A DNA stretch of 64,000 bases from NCBI GenBank assembly GCA_033439795.1, contig JAUTDP010000003.1, positions 3,472,001 to 3,536,000 on the forward strand. Direction: 5' to 3'. Source of the DNA: Sordaria brevicollis. Its lineage: Eukaryota > Ascomycota > Sordariomycetes > Sordariales > Sordariaceae. Within the stretch, counting starts at the first letter, position 1. Every line of letters begins with the position of its first letter. The position numbers and the translations under genes are program-made. Below are positions 36,171 to 48,374 of the stretch, piece after piece. The notes below the pieces were generated by a model. It was not told where the DNA came from. It searched no databases and was given only the letters and a program-made list of their open reading frames with translations.

Positions 36171-37929
36171 ATAATAAGCGCGAAATTTATATTAATACGG
36201 ATATAAAAGATTTTGAGGGTAAACGTTTAAAGGCTAATAATTATAATATAATTAGAAAATACTATAATTCTAGTAAAAAAAACGTTTATTTTACCCTCGA
36301 TACGGTTTTAAATAATATATTTATAAATATTACTATTTTTAACTCTAATAAAAATAATAATACTAATTCTATTTACTCCTCTATTCCCGTTATATATATT
36401 ACCGCGTATATAAAAAATTAATAAATTAATCGTTAAACGTATAGGAAATATAAAGAAATTTTCCTAAATTATAATAAAATATTCGTTTATATTTTTATTA
36501 ACTCCTATATTAACTTTACGCCACTAAGCACTAGGCCGTATAAACCTAAAAAAGAAGAGATTACCGCTCCGCCTACCCTTTAATTAACGGATATTATAAA
36601 ATTCGTAATAAACATTATATTTATAATCTTTATAAAAAACGAAAAATAAGCGGAAATATTTAAGGCGGTAGAATAAATCGAACCGGGCCTATCCATCTCC
36701 CTAGAAATATTAATTCGGTATAACTATTTAAAAATAAACGTCCGATTAAATCTATAAGGAAATTAATTCCCTATTTATATCGATATAAATTATTTTAACA
36801 TTTTAATCGACGAGTAATAAATTAAAAGCAATTTTAATATTTAGTATAATAATTTAAAAACGAAGGCGTTCGATATTATAAGTAAGCGCGTAATTCTTAC
36901 CCGTCGGGCGACCTTTAATTTATTTATCGAAGGAATTATCGACGGCCAACTGGTTAAATAAATTTTCACTTTAATAATTTAAATAATAAAGGGCTTAATA
37001 GCCCGACTACTCTTCGGCATATAATAAATATAGCCTAATTAAATAATTATCGATTCGGTAATTAATATTATAAAAATCCTAATTTATAATAAGATAATTA
37101 TATCGACGGATTATAATACGAAATTTATATATTATAAAGTAATTGCGATATATAATATAATTATTCTATTATAATTATAAAAATTAATCTTAATATATTA
37201 TGCGTTTATTATTAATATATTTCTAGTAGGAATTTCTAAAGAATATATTTTCGAAGCTAAATATCCGTAAATATATAATTATTTTTTAAACGTTATTACG
37301 CCCAAATTCGTCTCCGTAGTTAATCGGATAAATAAATTAATAAAAGTATATCGAATTTAACGCTTAGGAATTATTAAAAACGTTAAATCCAATAATTACC
37401 GAATAATTTTATTTAAATAAATTATAACGTTACTTAAAACGGTAAACGCCGAACTTAGCGAAGAATTCGCTTTTATAACCGACTTCGAAAATATTACCCT
37501 TATACCCAATTAACCGAAGCCCGCCCAACCTAATAAAGAAATTATTAACACACTGGATTGCGAATTAACCGAAGAAGATTTATTAAAATTCTTATATAAA
37601 TTATAAAAGCGTAACCCCTCCTTTAAAATAAATAAAGATGAAGATTTCCTCAAAATCGAATTTATCTACGGTGTAAAAATTTATAATCGTAATCCGGAAT
37701 ATGCGTAACGTATTAAAACGTTAATCGATAAATACGATATATATAACGGTCGGGGTATTATTAAAATAAATGAAGAGGAGATATTTCGTATTAACCTTAT
37801 TAAAAATTAATATAAATATAAAATAAGCGTTCGCCCTTATTAATTAAGCGTTTAAAATAGAAAATTATTAAATATTACGTTCGGGTAAATATATAAAGAT
37901 GGTAAATTGGAATAAATAACGAAAATTAC

Positions 37930-39090
37930 CCTATTTGGGTATTTATATTTTATTGTTTAGAAAATAATTAATGGAATTTATAAAGGCCGAATTATTATTA
38001 ACCTACGACCGCTCAATTATATAATTATTAGAGATTTTTATTTATTATTAACGTAGGATTTAATTATCGTGAGGATAAGAGGTAAAAAATATACGAATTA
38101 CTTCGACGGTTTAATATTTTTCTATTAAATCGGAATTTACTTAACCTATAGGAATAAAATAATTATTATTAGCCTACGCGGATTAAAAAAATTAAATATA
38201 ACGCTTATAAGTTATAAAAATTTATTAATATACGTTTAATAATTTATTAATAGGAAGCTTTATCCCTATAAGGCATTTATTACGGGATATATTAATAATA
38301 TTGTAATTTTTAATAATATAATAAAGGATTATCTCCGATATTTAAAAATTATTTTAAAATTATTTAAGGAAATTAATTTTAATATTACGGTTAAAAAATT
38401 ATTTATTATATATCTTTCTATTCGCTTATTAAATTACTGTATAAATGGGCTAAATATAGCTATTACTACCGACCGAATTGCAATAATTAAAAATATTTAA
38501 TAACCTATAAATTTGGCGTCCTTCGAATATTATATCGGTTTAGTAAATTTCCTAAAAAGATTTATCCTTTAATTCGCTTAAAAAATCGGGCCTTTAAAGG
38601 AACGGAAAGTTAAATTTATTAAAAGTAGTAAGAAAGAGTATAAAATACCCGAAAAAAAATTACCGGCAGTAAAGAAGGTATTTACTAATATATTAAAATT
38701 CGAATTTATAAATTTAGAAAAAGAAATATTCGAAATATTTTAAAAATAATTAATAAAGGAAACTATCGTTTTCTATTATTACTTTAGGCGCGTTACGTTC
38801 GTAAAAATCGACGTATCGAAAAAATAAAGTTTCGGCGTAATAATTTTTTATATCGAGGGAAATAATTAAAACGGTAAGGTTATCCCTATTTATAAAATCT
38901 AATTTATTCTCTTTTATAATAAACGTTTATTAACCGCCGAAAAGAATTACTAATTAACGGAATTAGAGATAATATATTTCGTTTAAATCTATCGGTTATT
39001 ATAATAATTAATTTAATTATATATTAAACCTATTATTATTTTTATTAATTATTGCGTATTAATCGGTATTATTAATTAAATAAGCTTTAA
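37930..39090 (+). pseudogene. Gypsy reverse transcriptase and RNase H remnant
   Basis: The plus strand reads KGRIIINLRPLN (37982 on; canonical KxRxxxDLRxLN), then GYINNIVIFNN at about 38285-38320 (canonical YxDDIVIFS with Asp to Asn), DYLRYLKIILKLFKEI, then FEYYIGLVNFLKRFI. An RNase H start follows at about 38805 (KIDVSKK*SFGVIIF). Stops are at former Gln/Trp codons. Confidence 0.92.
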
Positions 39091-39439
39091 TATAACCGAC
39101 TTTATTAAATTTAATTTTAGGTTAATCGTTATTTCTATATTCCTTTTATAATTTAACCTTAACGTACGCTATATCCTTAATAAAGTAAATATTATACCTA
39201 ATGCGCTATTATAATTACTTAACGCAAAATAGGAACCTTACCCTAATATTAGCGAATTCGACGATATATAAAAAGAGACGGTATATTCAATCCGAATATA
39301 TATAAATAAAAAAATTAAATCCAAATTTATCGAAAATTATAAAATAAATAAATATTACGCTATAATAATCCGAAAGTTAATAAAATACGATTAATGCAAT
39401 TCGAAATTCAAATTTAATATAAATAAATGGTTCCCCTTT

Positions 39440-40160
39440 AAATTTAATAATAGCTTTTTATACTATTACCCGAAAGTCGGAAAATTAAAATTATACGTAT
39501 TAAAGAATTATTTAAAAATAATTCTAAATTAAATATATAATTAACGCTATTACTTTAAATTAATTAAAATAATAATAGAATTGGACGGCTATTACTTTCT
39601 ATAAATAACGAAGGTACTACGCCGTTATATAGAATATTACCTTTAATATATTAAATTTAAAATAGATTAGAAAACTACCTTAAGTATATTAAAGCTAATT
39701 AAGTAAATGCCTATCCCCTATTATATAATATATATTAATTTCGTTATCGGCCTTCCTTAATAATCTAATAAATTAATAGTATAAGGTAGTAAATAATATA
39801 ACGTATTAATAATCGTCGTCTATAATTTTAATAAAAAGATATTATTTATTCCCGGGTATATTAATTATAATATAAAAATATAAGCGAAGAGATTAATTAA
39901 TATACTATTAATTTATAATTAAGGATTATTTCGTATTGTAATAACCGATTACAATTTAAAATTCCTTTTAGACTTTTAGAAAATACTATTTTTAAAATTT
40001 AATGTAACGCTATTATATATAACCGTGTAAAATTTAAAAGTTAATAGCCAAATCGAACGCCGTAATTAGGAAATCGAAATAGTAATTTACTATTATATAG
40101 TAGAGAATTTAAACGTCCCCTAATTAAATATTTTACCTACCCTTTAATATAATTTTAATA
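39440..40160 (+). pseudogene. Gypsy integrase remnant
   Basis: The plus strand reads GYYFL*ITKVLRRYIEYYL (zinc-finger region, His/Cys to Tyr), YINFVIGLP at about 39725-39755 (canonical DFVTGLP), ITDYNLKFLLDF (canonical SDRGxQFxSxF) and VNSQIERRN at about 40040-40075 (canonical DGQTERxN). Motif order matches the gypsy DDE integrase. Confidence 0.9.
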
Positions 40161-40689
40161 ATAATTTATTTATATTATTAGGGCGTATACCCAACGAATT
40201 AGTATTAAATTTTAAATTAAATATAGTATTAAATTTCCTAAAATTAAATAATAAAGCGGTTAATAATTTTAATACTATTTAAAAAATATATAATTGTAAG
40301 GCGGTAGAAGCAATAGATTAGGTAGCGACGAAATATAAATTAATATTCGATAAAAATTATCGCCCCCTCTATTTTATTTTTAATAATAAAATAATAATTC
40401 AATTATATAAAGGTTATATTAAATTAAAGACGAAATTTCGTAAATATACGGATTAAAGAATAGGATTATTCAAAATTAAACGCAAAATCGACGACTTCGT
40501 ATACGAATTAGAATTGCCCAAAATATAGAAAATTTATCTTATTATTTTAATAAATTATTTATAAAAATATCCTTATAATAAGGACCCCTTTTATCGTACT
40601 AGTAAATTACTTAGCAAAATCGTTATTAAAGGGGATATAAAAGATTAATAATTATATAAAATCGAAAGAATTATAAATAGGAAAATAAT

Positions 40690-40870
40690 TTAATACGGCG
40701 GTAAATTATTAATTAAATATTAAGTAAAGTATAAAGGTTATAATATATTTATAAACGAATAGTATTCGCGTAATAATCGTATAAATAGTTTAATAAAAAA
40801 CGTATAAGATTTAATTCGGGAGTATAAAATATAATACCCTATTAATCCTAAATTATTCGAAAAAGTAAAT
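40690..40870 (+). pseudogene. Chromodomain remnant at the integrase C-terminus
   Basis: The plus strand reads YGGKLLIKY*VKYKGYN then E*YSRNN, matching the chromodomain pattern YLVKWKGYG...EWYSR/EWEP, then LIREYKI*YP. Position after the integrase fits a chromovirus. Confidence 0.82.
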
Positions 40871-41134
40871 ATATTAATTATATTAGAAGAAAAGATCGAA
40901 GTAAAGGAAGTACCTAAATTAAATATTATTATCGTAATTTTATTAAAATTAAAATAATCGACGACCTTAATAATAAATATAATTTTACTATTATCCTAAA
41001 TAATTATAAAATTTAAATAAAGGGTTACGACCGTTAAAAAAATATTTAAAAACTACCCCCCCCCCGCTTAAAACTTCTCCTTAATAATAATAATTTTATT
41101 AATAAATTGAATTACTTTTTAATATTAATTTATT

Positions 41135-41254
41135 TTATTAATTAATTAGCCGTTAATTTATAATACCCTTATAAATATATTCGTTTAATTTACCTTATTA
41201 ATTAATTAGCCGTTAATTTATAATAACTTTATAAATATATTTAATATACGTAGA
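41135..41254 (+). repeat. 60-bp tandem duplication downstream of pol
   Basis: Two copies in tandem with a 60-bp offset; TTAATTAATTAGCCGTTAAT occurs at the same place in each. A C10 run lies just upstream at 41056-41065. Confidence 0.85.
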
Positions 41255-41308
41255 AATATCTTTAATTGTAATTTAAAACGAATAAATATTTAACCCGGCG
41301 TTTATTAT

Positions 41309-42800
41309 GGGGTTTAAACCTACGATTAACCCCTCTATTACTTTTACGGCTTATATAATTATTAATAATCCGTTTAAATTTAATGTCGAATTCCTTAAAA
41401 AGGATAATAAAATTACCGACGTAGAGAAGACCGCTATTATTAACGCCTAGTACGGATTTAAAATTAAATATTTTATTCGGCCTAATAATTATTATACCGG
41501 CGGTAAAGACTATACGTTTATTATAAATAACGATAAAATTCCCCCGGTTATAAATTTTATTAACGATAAATTTACCGAAAAGGAGAAAATTTATATTAAA
41601 GCTTTTTTATTTAATTAGGGCTTCGTTATTACTTTTTCGGCCAATTATATTTATATTTCTTTAAAAACCTATTTTAATGTTATTTTTAAATAAATTACCG
41701 ATACCGAAACCGTTATAATCGATAACGTATTAACGACGGGAGACGTCGATAAGGTTATTAGCCCGATTTCCGTATAAAATATTTATTACGTAATAATAGC
41801 CGAAAATTTCGACGTAATTAAGGTTGGAATAGAATAAATTATCGCCTTTAAAATTATTAATTTAATTAATATAATAGAAATTGCCCAAAAGCGTATATAT
41901 ATATCCAATTCGGCGATTCTAGCCTTCTAGGACCCGTATATATTAGAGATTATTATGGAGAAAATAATTGATATATTAGGATTAATCGTTAATTAAATTA
42001 TTAAATAATATAACGATTATTACCCGTTTTATAAAAGAATATAAATTAATTATATTATATTAAGGTTAAGAATTTATAAAATAATAGCCGTAATTATAAA
42101 GAAAAAAAGAATATTAAAAAAAGCTGTTATAGAGATTAACGTAATACGTATTATTTAGGGAAAATAATTAACCGGATAGATTAAAATTTAATTTATCCTC
42201 CCGCCCGGCGGTACGAATAATAGTAATAACGAAGGTATTAACGGTATGGGTAACGGTATAAGTAATAGTATAAACGGTTTAAAGGGTTTTAATTTTAGTT
42301 TTAATATAAATAACGGCGATAACGAAGATTTCGATAGGGTATTTATTATTAAAATAAGGAAGAAACGCCTTAACGAGGATAAGGGCAAAAACGTCGAAGA
42401 AAAATATATTAAAACGAAACCGACCGAAATATAAATTATAAAGAATTAAAATATAATTTAAAAAAATTAATAACGCTAAATCCTTTATAATTATATTCTA
42501 ATATATTTTTTAATATTCGTAAATTACGTTAATTATTAAATAAATATCGCGGCCGCTATTAAATTCGCCTATACCGTAAATATCTTATATAATGACCCGA
42601 CCTTCGAAAACGAATAGAATTTCGCTACTATTTAAAATAAAATTATATTAGAAGATAATATTAATACCCTTTAGACTTTTAATATAGATAAGGCCGAATT
42701 CGCTATTATTATACGTAATAATAAACGCTTCGTTATTATTAAATTAAGCCGCTAGGAGGGTTTCGAAAAGTATATCGGCGAGGAGGGAAATAATAAATAA
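41309..42800 (+). pseudogene. Extra ORF remnant between pol and the 3' LTR of the chromodomain gypsy element
   Basis: After pol ends near 41040 a further plus-strand reading starts at MGFKPTINPSITF (41309). It runs about 370 codons with stops only where Gln/Trp codons would be expected, through FTEKEKIYIKAFLFN, a Gly/Asn-rich stretch (GTNNSNNEGINGMGNG near 42210) and KRLNEDKGKN. A related reading continues to about 42800 (RNNKRFVIIKLSR). It is not gag, pol or a recognised envelope; no domain recognised. Confidence 0.5.
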
Positions 42801-43017
42801 CCTACGGGAATTAAATAAATTAAATAATAAAGTCGATAAATATAATAAATATAAAATATAACGGATATAGGATATAATAGACGTGAACGTAAGTAAAATA
42901 TAGATTATATATATAGATAATATTATTGTAACGGCGAGTACGGATTTGGTAGAAGGATTAACGGATAGAAGTATATTTAAATAATAATCGGGACGATTAT
43001 TTTTAGGTAGGGGGTAT

Positions 43018-43227
43018 TATAAAGTGACCGCTACGTTAATTGTGGCGGTACCTTCTACGACCAATTGCTAGTCGGGAGATTGGTTGGTATATTGATCGTC
43101 GGAAGGTTCGCATTGCGGAATTATAGTAGTATAAGACTACTGTACTTCCCGCGCTAAACGCGCGCCCTTCTTTTCCTAGAATAATTAATATCACTAGTTT
43201 ATTCACATATGCACTGCTCCTCTTACA
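43018..43227 (+). repeat. 3' LTR of chromodomain gypsy element
   Basis: 210 bp; the less mutated copy, ending CTCTTACA. Confidence 0.92.
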
Positions 43228-43232
43228 ATATT

Positions 43233-46200
43233 TCCCTAAAGATTTATAAAACAGTTTTTCCGCCTAGCGAGGAATAACGTTGTCCAATTGAAATATTAAT
43301 TTATAATTAGCTATAAATCCTCATTAGATTTCGAAAAACCGTTAATTAAAAAAAAAATTAGTATATTATTTAGGGTTAGGGACGTTAAATAATACCTTTT
43401 ATCCTCTAAATTTATTATTATATTTTAGAAATTTAATAGTAATTATAAAAGTAAGGGTTTTTTTAAAGACCCCGATTAAGTCTTTAGCCCTATTTTAAAA
43501 ACTATTAAGGATTAGCTTAATAATATTAAAATAACCTCTAATTCTTATACTTATAATAAATATTAGCCTATTTATATTTATTTTTAGTATTAATCCCCTA
43601 ATGCCTCTTCTTCTCTCCTTTCTTCTAAAATATTAATTATATTATTCGCGTCGGTTAAAAAGCTTAGGGTAATAAAATTAAGCATTAAATCTTCGAAGGC
43701 TAATAGTAATTCGAGAATATTTATTTCGACGGTATTTATATTATAAAGAGTTTTTAATTATACGGCTAATTCGTTAAGGGAAACCTTTAAAAATTTATAG
43801 AGCTTCTATACGTTATTAATAAATATTTCGTCTTCGTTAAATATAACGTTTCGTATTATAATAATCGAATTAATATATAAGTTTTAAATTTAATATTAAT
43901 TCGAAAATTAATAATTAATTAAATACTTAATTTACGTTCGTTTTTTAAATTTCCTAATCTTATTTTTACTATTTATAATATTAGCCGTAAGAGCGAAGGT
44001 TTTATAATTATAAATTTTTAAATATACAATTATTAAAGAGGGATCCGTTGGAAGAATTTTATTATCTTTAAAATTAAAGTAAATTTCGAGCCTTTTTTTA
44101 GGGGATTTTTAATAATATTTTATTTTGGGCGTTAAATTATATAAGTATATTATTGCGCGCGTTATTTTTAATTATAAAATTTCCGGCAAATTTATATTAA
44201 TATATATTAATATTACCTTCGTATTAATTACACCCCTTAAGCGTTCTATACTTCTATTTTATATTTACGTATAAAGGGCGGAAGGCTTAATAAATATATT
44301 ATAATAGGTTAACCAAATTATAATCTTATAATTATTAATTATTTTATTATCGTATTCGATTACCCGAAGAATAATATTATATTGAATTTATAGGCTTATA
44401 AAAAGGTTTTAGAAATTAATTAAAATAGTATTAACTTTTTAATTACTTAAATAATAAATTTAAATATATTTAAATTACTAATTTATAATTATTATTAAAT
44501 TTAAGTACTTTCTATTTTATATTTTAATTTTAATATAAAAAAAGAAGTCGATAGCGAATTATAATTTTAAACCTTTAAAGTAATTACGAAGTTCTTTACG
44601 TACTTAGCGCTTTAATTTAGCTAAAGTATACGGATTATAATATATTATATCCGACCCTTTGAAACGGACTTTATAAACCTATTTAATAAGTTTTACGAAC
44701 GTATTTAATTTTAAGTAATTAAATCGAAAATATTAACGAAGGGTTTCGCCCTTTTATAACTTCCGTTGAGAATAATTAAAAGTATATACTATAAAAGAAA
44801 ATTTATTAACGTTATTTAATATTAAAGGGATATATTTTAAAATAAATTATTTATATACGGAATAAATATAATAAATTAATAAATTCGTAAAGTTAGAATG
44901 AAAGTAATTATTTTTATAATTTTAATAAATATAATTATCTTTGAATTATTTTAAAGAAATAAAATTATACGCTATATTTAATATTAGCGTAATATTAGGG
45001 AGGATTAATTCCTTTATTCTATTATTATTTTAAACCCTGATAGTAATATTTTTATATCCCTTAATAGTAATTTAACTATTCCTAACTTATATATAATTAT
45101 TAATATCTATAAGAGTAAAGTTTTTAAAGCGATTAACCTTATTAAAAATATAAATTATTATATTTAAATCGAAAATTATAGAATTTTTTAACGGGTATAT
45201 AGCGTAGGAATTTATAAATATTAAAAAATTACTTTTATTTATTAAATAATTATAGAATTATTTTTAAATAAATTCGTTATCTTTTTATTTACGTAATTAA
45301 ATAACGGTATCTTTAAGCTTCTTATCTTTCTCTATATTCGTTAAGGTACGCTTTTTAATTTCTTTATTTTCGATTTATCCTTCGAATACGATTTAAGGGT
45401 ATATATAATAATATTTATAAACGTTATAGCCTTATTAATTATAAAATTTATAAATATTACGGCGGGTTTTACGTATTTATTAAGACGGGGAGGAAATTCG
45501 TTTTTTATTAATTAATTTAGAAGAAGGTTTCTTATTATTATTATTATTTATTAGGGTTATAACTTCCTCCCATCCTTTTCTAATATTTATATTAGGGTAT
45601 TAATTATCGTTATTAAGAGCGTCCTCCGTAGCGGGCTTTCTACTTAATGTAGCCGTAAATATTATACCTTTTAACGGGGGGGTTAGCCGGCCTTTTACTT
45701 AAATGGGATTTATTATTATTATTTTACGAAAGTTTTTAATAATGGTATAGAATCCTATATTTATACGGTTATTCTTTATAATTTTTTTATTATATTATAA
45801 TTAATACGAATTTACTTAAATAGAATAAAGATTTCCCTTAATAACGAAATAGAATTCGGTAAATTAAATATTAAGATTTATAGCCCTAGGGATTTTATAC
45901 GCTTTATATAGGGTTATAATTTATTCTTATTAAAACGATTAAATTATTTAATCGTAATTAGCGCAATTAGGGCGTAGAATAGCGATTAATTAGGTTTTAA
46001 TTAATTTTTTAATTTCTTTATTATTAAAATACGCTATTTTAGTAAAATTATTATATTATTCGTAAATTTTAGAGCGTTTAGTAAAATTAATTTCGCGGTA
46101 TAAATCTTTAATAATTTTTATTATTTATAAATTTAATTAGGTTTTTTTAGCCCCGAAATCTATAATAGCCTTTAAATTAGTATATTAATCGTTTTTCTCG

Positions 46201-46540
46201 GTTATATAATCGCGATAATTATATTCGTAATAGAAATTATTACGTACAATAATAATAAATAATTTTTTAAAGCGGGCCTTTCTTTTAATTGTAGTTTTTC
46301 CTTTAGGTTCTTCGCTTTTATAATCTTTAATATTAAATTCGACGGGTTTAATAAACCAAAGCTACCGATTTATAAGATTAATATAATCCTATAGCCCTAA
46401 GTTTTAAATTTAAAAAATAAAAGTATTTTCTTAAGCGGGCTAATCTTTTAGCAAATTAAGACGGATATTATTAATCTTCAACGACGATATTATTATTATT
46501 ATTATTAGCGTAGCTCGGTCGAATCGGTAAAACTCTTAAT
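43233..46540 (-). pseudogene. Right-hand interior of the outer copia element (5' part, gag/protease/integrase expected)
   Basis: 3.3 kb of RIP-mutated, AT-rich DNA between the end of the nested gypsy element and the outer copia 5' LTR. By position it should be gag through integrase on the minus strand. I did not resolve domains here. Confidence 0.45.
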
Positions 46541-46712
46541 TATAATAATAGCGGTAATATTGGGGTAGTAAAGAAGGCTTGATTGTGTGTAATTGTGTAA
46601 GACTCTGCAGACGTGCAGATCTCTGGTCATTGTAAAATCCCTCAGACTCTAAACCTCGGTTATGATCACGTGTACTCTGTCCTCCTAGAGTGGGCCACCC
46701 AGTATTGTGACA
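46541..46712 (-). repeat. Right (5') LTR of the outer copia element
   Basis: 172 bp, GC content largely preserved; ends GTATTGTGACA before the CCAAC duplication. Confidence 0.92.
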
Positions 46713-46717
46713 CCAAC

Positions 46718-48374
46718 CCCGAACTAGGTATGCATTCTACGATGTAGCAGTGCGGTGCCTATGCGTTGTCCGCTTTTGAGGGGTTCAACTCTCTCGGCGT
46801 CGGGTTCTCAGGGGTCTAGAAGACTTTCCTGCAGTTAGTCGCCAGCCGGGTTTTGGTGGGGTTGGCAAGTAGAGAAGTATCGACATAGTATTTACCCCTT
46901 GATAGCCACTGTGAGAGACACTCCTGCTTTGGGCCGACTTTCTATTTGGACACAGATTCGTCCACGGCGAGAAGTCGCAATATCAGTCTCACTGGAGTCT
47001 TATCCATCGATAGACAGACTGTGAAGTGCGAACAGAGACCGGAAAGAAATAAAAGAAACAAGAAAATAGGTAGGTACCTTGTCAAGCACAGAGCCGCCAG
47101 ACCCTGAGGTCCGGGGAGTCGGACCAAGTCGTAGCAGATATCAACTCCGTTAAATGGCACTAAGCTATGGCTCCGGCTCCGTTGGGTGGAGCCGCGCGGG
47201 CCCGGCGGTTCGGGCGGCTCGCCTCCAGTTTGAACGACGACAACCTTGGAATGACACCCGAGGACAAACTTCATCCGTACCCGAGGGCAAGAACATCCGG
47301 GGACCGAAGAACTTGGATACTTACCTCTAGTTTCTGTCCTGAACTTGAAGATAGCACCGTGTCTCAAGATACAAACATCCACAAGATCAGGCTAGCTACC
47401 ATAGCTGCCGACTAGACTGTACCCCTCAAACTGCCTTACCGCCTTACCGCCCTGCACCGCGCCGCCTTCCGACCGTTCGTTTCGTTCACTACGTTCGGTC
47501 GTTTGCTACTGGTAGATAGTTCGGGTAAATGACCCCGAGTTTCTACAGTCTAAGGTTGCACAACAACATCATCAGCAGCCTCTTGGATCCTTTCACCGCC
47601 TTTGGTATTGGTTGCTGACTTGCATATGTTATGGTGATGTTGATTACTCAGTTGACGTTGTTCAAACGGGCTGTTTAATCTAATACCAAAGAAGGTTGAT
47701 GTCACCGTTGAGACCAATATTGCATTCATGTTTGGAAGCGACTTGATCAACTTCCTCCATTTTTCGCGCTGGTTGTATGTCTCCTTGAAAATTGTAGATG
47801 TATCATACATAGCACAGCAAGAACACACCAAAAAGGTAAACAAACCAAATCTAACGTAATTTCAAGTTATCGTATGGTATAGCCTAGTCCTAGTCTTCAA
47901 GTTTCATCTCCTATAAGAACTAACCCAAGCTTCCTAATAAGGCAAAAGGGCATTTACCAAGCGTAACAGCTAACCTAAGAAGTTTGAGAGCCAGAAGAAG
48001 AAAGAAAAATATGCGAAAAACAGCAAATGAGGAGAGAATCTCCCTCTAGGTAATCCAGTCCAGTAACAATCCAGTCTACTTTTACACTCCATTTTGATCG
48101 ACCTCTTCCCTCTCGAAAACATTTCCGTCTGATGCGCTCTTCTCGAACTTGATGAACTCATCTCGTGATACACATAATCGCTTTCCTTCTTTTCATGCTT
48201 TCCGTAATGACAAGTCAATGAAGAACCGCTTCTCTTTCTCTATCCATACCATAGTTCCTTCACACACACACATAGTCTCTCTCTCTCTCTTCCTTTCAAC
48301 TCTTATATGGACCACAAACTCCAACAACAAAATCAATCCTCCCAGGATACCATACCCTTGGGCTTGACAAGACT
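46718..48374. other. Gene-free flank between retrotransposon nest and the AAA-ATPase gene
   Basis: 1.66 kb of normal composition. Open frames (146 codons at 46942-47382 minus; 97 codons at 47550-47843 minus) show no recognisable family or splicing. The right end should include the 3' UTR of the neighbouring gene, with a CA/CT-rich run at about 48256-48300. Confidence 0.5.

Larger units (their letters stand above)
24194..43227 (+). mobile_element. RIP-mutated chromodomain Ty3/gypsy element, middle of the nest
   Basis: LTRs of 210 bp at 24194-24403 and 43018-43227 (TGTGAAG...CTCTTACA in least mutated form) with ATATT on both sides (24189-24193, 43228-43232). Without the element at 26687-34554 and one CTTTA it is about 11.16 kb, long for the family. 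Plus-strand remnants in order are gag-like, Arg/Gly-rich segment, RT, RNase H, integrase, chromodomain, then an extra ORF before the 3' LTR. It sits inside a copia element in the opposite orientation. Confidence 0.92.
22018..46712 (-). mobile_element. RIP-mutated Ty1/copia element, outermost of a three-level nest
   Basis: LTRs of 172 bp at 22018-22189 and 46541-46712, with TG start and CA end visible in the left start and right end. CCAAC flanks both sides (22013-22017 and 46713-46717). Removing the inserted element at 24194-43227 and one ATATT copy leaves about 5656 bp, a normal copia length. Minus-strand RT remnants at 23200-23560 set family and orientation. Right LTR is nearly unmutated, while the left LTR and interior are strongly RIP-mutated. 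Confidence 0.92.

Noticed and set aside
46942..47382. 146-codon minus-strand frame with a hydrophobic segment
   Set aside because: No similarity to known proteins and no splice structure; lies in a gene-free island.
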